Below, one piece after another: positions 1 through 6,434 of a stretch of DNA of 39,825 bases. The DNA comes from Acidobacteriota bacterium (GTDB taxonomy: Bacteria; Acidobacteriota; Terriglobia; Terriglobales; SCQP01). Made by a program: the position numbers and the translations under genes. The number at the start of each line of letters is the position of its first letter. Positions within the stretch are counted from its first letter, which is position 1. Under the pieces are notes generated by a model that did not search any database, was not told where the DNA came from, and saw only the letters and a program-made list of their open reading frames with translations. The stretch spans positions 1 to 39,825 of the forward strand of contig JAJYIU010000031.1 of the NCBI GenBank assembly GCA_021789895.1. The letters run 5' to 3'.

Positions 1-531
1 GCCAGCGGCAGCACGCTGATCAATGGCCGCACCGCGATCATCGGCTCGGCGGTGACGGCGGGGGATGCAGTCGCGGTGCAGGACGGGCAAGCGCAGTTGA
101 TTCTGCCGCAGGCGACCATCCAGGCGGTGGCCCATACCCGTTTCCGCCTGGAACACGGGCGCCGCGCGATCCGGCTGAGCGCCGGCATGATCAAAATTAC
201 CGGCCGCATGCCGGTTCAGGTGATGACGCGCTCGCTTGCGCCCGGTTCGAGCCAGGCGGTTTATATCGTCAAACGCGCCAACGGCATTGTTTACGTAGCC
301 GCCCTGCGCGGCTCAGTGACGCTGAGCGGGGCAGGCCAGCCCTATACCCTGCGCGCCAGCCATGGCGTGCGCTTCGCCGATTTGCAGACTCAAAATCCAG
401 CCGGCACGAGCGGGCTCTCTCCCTGGCTCACCTTCTGGCTCGCGGTTGCGGCTTTTATTGCCAGTTGGTTTGCCGTTTACGAGGCGACCAAGCCGGGAGC
501 ATCCTCCAGCATCGCCAGCCCGTCTTTCTAA
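1..531 (+). CDS. FecR-like domain protein with C-terminal membrane anchor (5' partial)
   Basis: The reading frame is open from the first base, so the gene begins upstream of the window; the first in-window ATG (52) is internal. The visible part is a run of short beta-strand-like segments with alternating hydrophobic residues (AVAVQDGQAQLIL, FRLEHGRRAIRLSAGMIKI, GIVYVAALRGSVTLSG). This resembles the beta-helical FecR domain that in other bacteria transduces signals or binds carbohydrate in the periplasm. A single hydrophobic segment (PWLTFWLAVAAFIASWF) follows near the C-terminus, then a short polar tail. In FecR proteins the membrane segment usually precedes the domain; here it follows, which suggests a different topology. 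The gene stops at TAA 529-531, just before a strong hairpin. Family assignment rests on pattern only and is moderate; the missing 5' part could hold other domains. Confidence 0.5.
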   Translation, partial: ASGSTLINGRTAIIGSAVTAGDAVAVQDGQAQLILPQATIQAVAHTRFRLEHGRRAIRLSAGMIKITGRMPVQVMTRSLAPGSSQAVYIVKRANGIVYVAALRGSVTLSGAGQPYTLRASHGVRFADLQTQNPAGTSGLSPWLTFWLAVAAFIASWFAVYEATKPGASSSIASPSF

Positions 532-550
532 AGCGTTTTCACCCCTGAAT

Positions 551-585
551 AAGCGAAAGCCGCCGGCAACCGGCGGCTTTCGCTT
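551..585. terminator. Bidirectional intrinsic terminator between convergent genes
   Basis: Bases 551-566 and 570-585 form a perfect 16-bp inverted repeat around a 3-base loop. The stem is GC-rich at its top. The outer arms are A-rich on the left and T-rich on the right, giving a short U-tract in either direction. It lies exactly between the stop of the FecR-like gene (531) and the stop of the NYN gene (613), which converge, so it can serve both. Confidence 0.85.
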
Positions 586-612
586 TCGCTTAATTGAAGG
601 GCCAGCAGCGGC

Positions 613-2118
613 TCAGGAGCGGGGCTTGCGCTTGCGAGGAGTCTTGGGCGCCGGGCTGCCGCCGTTGAGTTGCTTGGGCTTGCGCCCGCGGCGCTGGCCA
701 TGGTTGCCCGCTTCAGCCACTACGGCCGCCGCCAGGCTCAGGCTTTCCTCCTCGCTGGAGCCGGGCGCACCGCGGTAAAAGCCCAACACCGCGATCTGCG
801 AATCCTCTTCTTCTGCTTCGCGGGTGCGCGGCGGGTGCAGTGTCGGCACCGCTGCGGGTGTTCTATTGGCGGAAGTCACGGGATCGGATTCATTGCCGGG
901 TTCGTGGCCTTCGCCCTCAGGCGCCGGGTTCTCGATATCGCTGTTGGGAACGGTTTCGACCGGCTCCGCCGCAGCCGCGGCTTCGGCAGCGGGCGCGGCG
1001 GCCGGCGGCGGTCCGGGGATGAAGACGCGCAGCGCGCCTTTGCGATCGCGCTGCAGGCGCAGCAGATTCTGATTTTGGCCGGAACGCAGCAAGTCCACCA
1101 GCGATGCGAAACCGTAAACCTGCTCATCAAAGCCGGGCTGCTCTGCGCGCAGCATTTGTTTGATGTTGCGCAGGTAGAGCGGGCGGGGATTGGTGCCGCG
1201 CAGCGGCTGCAATATTTTCTGCAGCAGCGCGACCGCTTCTTCGGGCGGGCGCTGGGGTTCCAGCGGCACCGGCGGGGGGACGGGCGAAGGCGCGATGGCC
1301 ACCTCGGGAGCGGCTTCGGCGGCGGGCTGAACCGGTTCCACCAGTTCGACTTCCGGCTCTTTCTCCAACGGCTCGACCACATAGCTGTTGCCCTGCTGCC
1401 GCAGGTTGAGAAAATGATTGTCGGCCAGCTTCTGGACGAAATCGCGGAAAGAACCAGAGCCGAAATCGCGCTCGTTGAAAGTGGAATCAAGCTGGATGAG
1501 CGTGCTCTTCAGCAGTCCCAGTTGGGGTTGGACTTCGCGTTCGCCCAACACCTTGAGGGCGCGGTAGACCAGCGGCACGGCGCGCTCGAGCGGATACACC
1601 TCTCTCCGGCGGCCGCTATCGGCCTCGCGCCGGCGGCCGGGCGCGAGCGTCTCGACCAGGTTTTCATAGGCCAGGAACTCGCGGCAGTTACGCTGCAGGA
1701 TGGAGCTGGTGAAGGAGCGTCCGCCGACCACGAACACTGCCTTGTTGTACTGCTTCAGCTTCTCGACCAGGGCAATGAAGTCGCTATCGCCGCCGACGAT
1801 GACGAAGGCGTTGATATGGGGGTGGTTGATGGCGGTTTCGAGCGCGTCCAGGGCGAGATTGATATCGGCGCCGTTTTTGTCGCCCCGCGGGGTGAGGTCG
1901 CGCTGCACCATGATGACCGCGTTTTGGGTGAGGGTGCGGCTCAAATCGCCGGCCCGCTTCCAATTGCCATAGGCCACCTTGGTGACGACTTCGCCACGCT
2001 CTTTCAGCGCTTCGAGCACCAGCGAGAGATCGAAGTCGCGGCCTAAGGTGCCGCGGACACCGATCTGTATGTTGTCAAAATCGATAAAGACCGCAATTTT
2101 CAGTTTTTCGTCGTTCAC
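613..2118 (-). CDS. NYN (PIN-like) domain protein with two LOTUS/OST-HTH-like domains
   Basis: A predicted RNA-processing protein. From the chosen GTG start (501 aa), residues 7-155 form an NYN/LabA-type PIN-like nuclease domain. Its conserved acidic positions are the D13/D15 pair (VFIDFDN), D85 (NGADINL) and D111/D113 (GGDSDF). Residues about 176-250 match a LOTUS/OST-HTH winged-helix domain (PLVYRAL..., GSFRDFVQKL). A second, more diverged LOTUS-like unit lies at about 293-367 (FASLVDLLR). Pro/Ala-rich linkers separate the parts, and the C-terminus is a basic Lys/Arg tail. The longer frame to 2292 was rejected because its first 58 residues look non-coding and similarity begins right after the GTG; no good Shine-Dalgarno is seen at either start. 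NYN domains are known metal-dependent RNases or RNase-like folds and LOTUS domains bind RNA, so RNA turnover is a fair inference. The substrate is unknown. Confidence 0.8.
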   Translation of the reverse strand: MNDEKLKIAVFIDFDNIQIGVRGTLGRDFDLSLVLEALKERGEVVTKVAYGNWKRAGDLSRTLTQNAVIMVQRDLTPRGDKNGADINLALDALETAINHPHINAFVIVGGDSDFIALVEKLKQYNKAVFVVGGRSFTSSILQRNCREFLAYENLVETLAPGRRREADSGRRREVYPLERAVPLVYRALKVLGEREVQPQLGLLKSTLIQLDSTFNERDFGSGSFRDFVQKLADNHFLNLRQQGNSYVVEPLEKEPEVELVEPVQPAAEAAPEVAIAPSPVPPPVPLEPQRPPEEAVALLQKILQPLRGTNPRPLYLRNIKQMLRAEQPGFDEQVYGFASLVDLLRSGQNQNLLRLQRDRKGALRVFIPGPPPAAAPAAEAAAAAEPVETVPNSDIENPAPEGEGHEPGNESDPVTSANRTPAAVPTLHPPRTREAEEEDSQIAVLGFYRGAPGSSEEESLSLAAAVVAEAGNHGQRRGRKPKQLNGGSPAPKTPRKRKPRS

Positions 2119-2440
2119 GAATGCCACCGCCGCTCTAAGAAACTTTCCGCAGCGGAAAATAGAGCGGCATGCCTGGAATCGTAGCCCGGGCGACCCGATG
2201 ACCAAGCTCTTCCCGAAGGAAGGCAGGCCGCCTGCTGCTACCAGCCTCAGCATAGCACGAAAGTGCGGCGGACATAGCTCGCCGCCAGCCACGGCGCGGC
2301 GAAAAGCCCGGCCAGGGGGCGCAGGCGCGGGGAGCGCCGATCCTGCATATCCAAAGTTTCAATCCACATTCCCGCGGAACCGCGCGCGGCAGCGGCTACA
2401 CTAACTGCTTCCGGCGGCCGTGCCTGCCGCCCGCAGCGCC
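2119..2440. other. Divergent intergenic region between NYN gene and amtB
   Basis: About 320 bases hold the starts of two divergent genes. Open frames here on both strands have no recognisable protein content. No convincing sigma-54 -24/-12 element or sigma-70 promoter was found, although amtB genes are often nitrogen-controlled. A short GC-rich inverted sequence (CGCGG...CCGCG near 2373-2385) is the only structure seen. Confidence 0.4.
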
Positions 2441-3745
2441 ATGATTGCGCCCCCCCATTGCCTGCCTTTCGGGTTTGCTTTGTCCGCCGTTCCGGCAATC
2501 AATACCGGCGACAACGCCTGGATGCTGGTTTCCACGGCGCTGGTGCTGTTGATGACCGGACCGGGGCTGGCCTTGTTCTACGGCGGGCTGGTGCGGCGAA
2601 AAAACGTGCTTTCCGTGCTGATGCAAAGCTTCAGCCTGATGGCGCTGATCACCGTGGTCTGGGTGCTGGCGGGTTACAGCCTGGGCTTTGCGCCCGGCAA
2701 TGCCTTCATTGGCGGACTGCGCTACCTGGGGCTGCAGGGGGTGGGGGCCGCGCCCAACCCGGCCTACGCCCCGACCATTCCCCAAACCACTTTCATGGCG
2801 TTCGAGATGATGTTCGCCATCATCACCCCGGCACTGATCACCGGCGCCTTCGCCGAACGCATGAAATACAGCGCCATGCTGCTGCTGCTGGGCCTGTGGT
2901 CGCTGGTGGTTTACGCCCCGATGGCGCACATGGTCTGGGGCGCCGGCGGCTGGTTGAGCCTGGGGGGGAAGGTGCCAACCCTGGATTTTGCCGGCGGCAC
3001 CGTGGTACACATCACCAGCGGTGTTTCCGCGCTGGTATGCGCGCTGTATTTAGGGCGGCGGTATGGCTATCCCCGCGAGCCCATGCCGCCGCACAACCTG
3101 ACGCTTTCGCTGACCGGAGCCTGCCTGCTCTGGGTGGGCTGGTTCGGATTCAACGCCGGCAGCGCGCTCAACGCCGGGGGGCTGGCGTCCGCGGCCTTCG
3201 TGGCCACCCAGGCGGGCGCGGCGGCGGCGGCCCTGGCCTGGACGGCGATGGAATGGTGGCGGAACGGCACGCCCAGCGCGCTGGGCGCCATTTCCGGCGC
3301 GGTCGCCGGCCTGGTGGCCATTACGCCCGCCTCCGGATACGTCACCCCGCTGGCGGCGCTGGTGATTGGCGGCGTGGCCGGCGTCGTCTGCTATGCGATG
3401 GTGGCGATGGTCAAAACCCGGCTGGGCTACGATGACGCCCTCGACGCCTTCGGCGTGCACGGCATCGGCGGCACCACCGGGGCGCTGTTGACCGGGGTTT
3501 TCGCTACCCGCCTGATCAACCCCGCCTTCGGCGCTGGCGTGCCGCTCGGCGGCGTGGACGGGCATTGGCGGCAGATACTGAATCAATTGACCGGCGCAGC
3601 GGTGGCCTGGGTCTGGGCGGCCGCCGCCACCTGGGGACTGCTCTGGCTCATTGATCATCTGATCGGCTTGCGGGTCGCGCGCGAGCAGGAAATCGAAGGC
3701 CTGGACGTGAATCTGCACGGCGAAGAGGGCTATCATTTCGAGTGA
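2441..3745 (+). CDS. amtB: Ammonium transporter
   Basis: A trimeric inner-membrane channel that admits ammonium as NH3 or NH4+. Family marks are the N-terminal NTGDNAWMLVSTALVLLMT segment, GPGLALFYGGLVRRKNVLS, FMAFEMMFAIITPALI, and the two pore histidines: H163 in AHMVWGAGG and H340 in DAFGVHGIGGTTGALLTG. About eleven hydrophobic segments span its 434 residues, the usual length. The N-terminus is uncertain: GTG at 2420 (7 residues longer) or ATG at 2441; neither has a clear ribosome site, and ATG was preferred. A P-II gene follows after 59 bases, the classical amtB-glnK pairing. In that pairing the P-II T-loop plugs the pore when nitrogen is plentiful. The family call is certain; regulation is inferred from the pairing. 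Confidence 0.95.
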   Translation: MIAPPHCLPFGFALSAVPAINTGDNAWMLVSTALVLLMTGPGLALFYGGLVRRKNVLSVLMQSFSLMALITVVWVLAGYSLGFAPGNAFIGGLRYLGLQGVGAAPNPAYAPTIPQTTFMAFEMMFAIITPALITGAFAERMKYSAMLLLLGLWSLVVYAPMAHMVWGAGGWLSLGGKVPTLDFAGGTVVHITSGVSALVCALYLGRRYGYPREPMPPHNLTLSLTGACLLWVGWFGFNAGSALNAGGLASAAFVATQAGAAAAALAWTAMEWWRNGTPSALGAISGAVAGLVAITPASGYVTPLAALVIGGVAGVVCYAMVAMVKTRLGYDDALDAFGVHGIGGTTGALLTGVFATRLINPAFGAGVPLGGVDGHWRQILNQLTGAAVAWVWAAAATWGLLWLIDHLIGLRVAREQEIEGLDVNLHGEEGYHFE

Positions 3746-3804
3746 ACCCGTGCCGCCGGCAAACGCGTCCGGCGCGGCCTTATACACATCGGGAGTCCTG
3801 GCAG

Positions 3805-4143
3805 ATGAAAAAAATCGAAGCCGTGATTCAACCGTCGCGCCTGGAAGAGGTCAAAGCCTCGCTCAAGGACGCCGGCATTGAAGGCATGACCGTGCTGGAA
3901 GTCCGCGGCCATGGCCGGCAGAAGGGCCATACCGAGGTGTACCGCGGGCGCGAATACGCGGTGGACCTGCTGCCCAAATTGAAACTCGAATTGGTCGTTC
4001 CTGACGAGTTGGTGGAAGCCGCGATCGAGGCGCTGATCCAGGGCGCGCGCACCGGCAAGATCGGCGACGGCAAAATCTTTGTGCTCCCGGTCGAAGACGC
4101 GATCCGCATCCGCAACAGCCAGCGCGGCGCCGCCGCTTTATAG
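3805..4143 (+). CDS. glnK: Nitrogen regulatory protein P-II
   Basis: A 112-residue P-II signal protein, the standard length. It starts with MKKIEAVIQP and contains the signature run RGHGRQKGHTEVYRGREY, whose last residue is Y51, the conserved T-loop tyrosine that GlnD uridylylates in many bacteria. The B/C-loop region (ARTGKIGDGKIFVLPVEDA) that binds ATP/ADP and 2-oxoglutarate is intact. The start is ATG 3805 with GGGAG at 3791-3795 rather than the earlier in-frame ATG at 3742, which would add 21 unrelated residues. It follows amtB by 59 bases, so a common transcript and AmtB gating are likely. GlnK is preferred over GlnB because of the amtB linkage; sequence alone does not separate them. Confidence 0.95.
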   Translation: MKKIEAVIQPSRLEEVKASLKDAGIEGMTVLEVRGHGRQKGHTEVYRGREYAVDLLPKLKLELVVPDELVEAAIEALIQGARTGKIGDGKIFVLPVEDAIRIRNSQRGAAAL

Positions 4144-4251
4144 CCGCGATCCGGCTCGTTTTTAATTCGATTTGGCGCAAATGGCGTTGCCCGGAGCGCG
4201 CCCGGCGGCGGCTTCATGCGAGAATAAAGCATCGGAGGCAGAATCGAGCCT

Positions 4252-4791
4252 ATGGTGAATGCCGGTATAACCTCGCGCATGACGCTGGCCATGGATTTGG
4301 ACCGCGTGGAAGGGCTCTCGGCCGACCTGGAACGTATTGCCGAAGATCGCGAGGCCGCCGGGCTGATGCGCAGCCTGGTGGGGCTGTTCAAGCATCGCGT
4401 GCCGCATTACCACTGGGTCGGCATTTACCTGCTGCACGAGGGCGAGTTGCGCCTCGGCCCGTATGCCGGCAAGCCCACGCCGCATGTCCGCATCCCGCTC
4501 GGACAGGGCTTGTGCGGCGCCGCCGCCGCCAGCCGGCAGGCGATCATCGCCGGCGACGTGCAGGGCGACCCGCGTTACCTGGCGTGCAGCCTCGAGACTC
4601 GTTCCGAGATCGTCGTGCCGGTGCTGGAAGGCGAGTTGGTTTTAGGCGAAATTGACATTGACAGCGATCTGCCCCAAGCCTTCAATGAGCACGACCAGGC
4701 GCTGCTGGAACGCGCCGCCTCGCTGATTGCCGGCAAGCTGCGGCTGACCAACCCCGCTGCGCTCTTCCCCGAACCCGAGCCGATCCCCTGA
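4252..4791 (+). CDS. GAF-domain protein, free methionine-(R)-sulfoxide reductase type
   Basis: A 179-residue single GAF domain. The core HYHWVGIYLL, LGPYAGKP, VRIPLGQGLCG and SEIVVPV matches the YebR/fRMsr family, which reduces free methionine-R-sulfoxide with thioredoxin. Both functional cysteines of that family have counterparts: C88 in GLCG (resolving) and C112 in YLACS (catalytic). This argues for an enzyme rather than a ligand-sensing GAF domain. About 45 extra residues precede the domain. The ATG at 4252 is preceded by GGAGG at 4234-4238 at a rather long spacing; a GTG one codon later is also possible. It sits 108 bases after glnK and 30 before a permease gene. A cytoplasmic redox-repair role is inferred. 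Confidence 0.75.
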   Translation: MVNAGITSRMTLAMDLDRVEGLSADLERIAEDREAAGLMRSLVGLFKHRVPHYHWVGIYLLHEGELRLGPYAGKPTPHVRIPLGQGLCGAAAASRQAIIAGDVQGDPRYLACSLETRSEIVVPVLEGELVLGEIDIDSDLPQAFNEHDQALLERAASLIAGKLRLTNPAALFPEPEPIP

Positions 4792-4821
4792 TTTTTTCCG
4801 GAGCTTTTCCGGTTTGCCACC

Positions 4822-6288
4822 ATGCCTGCGGATTTTTCGTTGGAAAAATCCAATCCCGGTTCTGCGCCGCCGTCGTTGCGGCGCCGGCTGGGGCTGGGCG
4901 GCGCCATCCGGCTGAACATGCTGGACATGATTGGCGTGGGGCCGTTCATCACCCTGCCGCTGATGCTGGCGCTGGTCTCGCCGGCGATGGCGCTGCTGGC
5001 CTGGGGATTGGGCGCGGTGCTGGCGCTCTCGGATGGCATGATCTGGTCCGAACTGGGGGCCAGTCTGCCCGAGGCGGGCGGCTCATACCAGTACCTGAAA
5101 ACCATCTATGGCGAGCAGCGCTGGGGTCGGCTGTTCAGCTTTTTATTCGCCTGGCAGGTTTTGTTCAGCGCCCCGCTCTCGATTGCCTCCGGCGCCATCG
5201 GGCTGGCGCACTATGGCGGCTATCTCTGGCCCGTCCTGAATAAGACCTGGTGGCAGTGGGGTAGGGGAGCGGCGGCGGGTATACGCTTCGGGCCCTCCAC
5301 GCTGGCGGCAATGGGCGTCTGCCTGCTGGCTATGGCGCTGCTGGCGCGCGATATCGGCCGCATCGAACGCCTGTCCAAATGGCTGTGGGCGGGAGTGATG
5401 CTCGCCTTGGGCTGGATCATCGCCGCCGGTCTCGGACACCTGAACCTGCACCAGATCTTTTCCGCCCCGGCCGCCCCCGCCGCCACCGGCGTGTGGCACG
5501 GATTGGCGGGCGCCATGCTGATCGCCACCTACGATTATTGGGGCTATTACAACATCTGCTTTCTCGCCGGCGAACTGAAAGATGCGCCGCGCACCCTGCC
5601 GCGCGCCGTGCTGGGCTCGATTCTGCTGGTCGCGGCGTTGTATATGCTGATGAATCTGGGCATCCTGGGCGTGGTCCCCGCCGCCTGGTTTCAGGGACCC
5701 GGGCATGTGCAGGCGCACCATGCCGTCGCCGCGGTTTTTATGCAGCGGCTCTATGGCGTGTGGGGCGGACGCGCCGCGGCGCTGCTGATTATCTGGACCG
5801 CCTTCGGATCATTGTTTTCCCTGCTGCTGGGCTATTCGCGCATTCCCTGGGCGGCGGCCCGCGACCGGAACTTTTTTGCCGGCTTCGGCCGGCTCGACCC
5901 GAGCGGACGCTTTCCCCGATGCGCGCTGCTCACCTTAGGGCTTGCCGGCGCCGCCGCCTGCATGTTTTCGCTCTTCGAAGTGATTGCCGCCCTGGTTGTG
6001 GTGCGCCTGGCGCTGCAGTTCCTCTTCCAGGCCGTCGGGTTGCTCTGGCTGCGCCGGCGGCAGCGCCAGCTTGCACGCCCTTTCCGGATGTGGCTCTATC
6101 CCGCCCCCGCCCTGATGGCGATTGCCGGCTTTCTATATATGCTGCTGGTGCGGTCGCAATCCGGCCGCGAGTTGGCGGTCGCCGCCCTGCTACTCGGTTT
6201 CGGAGTAGCGCTATTTCTGTTGCGAGCGCGCCGGTCGGAGAGTTGGCCGTTTGCAGGCTCGCCGCAGCCGGCCGGGGAAGGGCGGTAA
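4822..6288 (+). CDS. APC-family amino acid/polyamine permease
   Basis: A 488-residue inner-membrane transporter with about twelve hydrophobic segments. The first helix, after a polar 25-residue N-terminus, carries the glycine-rich unwound motif of the APC superfamily (DMIGVGPFITLPL). It is followed by WSELGASLPEAGGSYQYL, the conserved helix-2 region of amino acid permeases. The remaining segments (YDYWGYYNICFLAGELKDA, RTLPRAVLGSILLV) fit this family. The substrate cannot be read from the sequence. Position after the P-II and methionine-sulfoxide-reductase genes (30 bases) hints at nitrogen or amino-acid supply, but co-transcription is unproven. No terminator was found in the 146 bases downstream. 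Confidence 0.88.
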   Translation: MPADFSLEKSNPGSAPPSLRRRLGLGGAIRLNMLDMIGVGPFITLPLMLALVSPAMALLAWGLGAVLALSDGMIWSELGASLPEAGGSYQYLKTIYGEQRWGRLFSFLFAWQVLFSAPLSIASGAIGLAHYGGYLWPVLNKTWWQWGRGAAAGIRFGPSTLAAMGVCLLAMALLARDIGRIERLSKWLWAGVMLALGWIIAAGLGHLNLHQIFSAPAAPAATGVWHGLAGAMLIATYDYWGYYNICFLAGELKDAPRTLPRAVLGSILLVAALYMLMNLGILGVVPAAWFQGPGHVQAHHAVAAVFMQRLYGVWGGRAAALLIIWTAFGSLFSLLLGYSRIPWAAARDRNFFAGFGRLDPSGRFPRCALLTLGLAGAAACMFSLFEVIAALVVVRLALQFLFQAVGLLWLRRRQRQLARPFRMWLYPAPALMAIAGFLYMLLVRSQSGRELAVAALLLGFGVALFLLRARRSESWPFAGSPQPAGEGR

Positions 6289-6434
6289 AGTTGCTGTCAT
6301 CCCCAAGCAGGGGCGGTGGTTGGTATTTGCACTGATTTCCCGGGGGCGGGTTGTTCTTTTTTCAGCCGGACTGGCCGCCGTAAAGTCTGCCCTGTCCAAC
6401 CGCGGCCGGCAATCCGGTATGCTCAACCTTTACG

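Noticed and set aside
670-2046. A 458-residue open frame on the plus strand opposite the NYN gene
   Set aside because: It has no recognisable motifs and is the complement of a gene with clear NYN and LOTUS motifs; GC-rich third positions create such frames.
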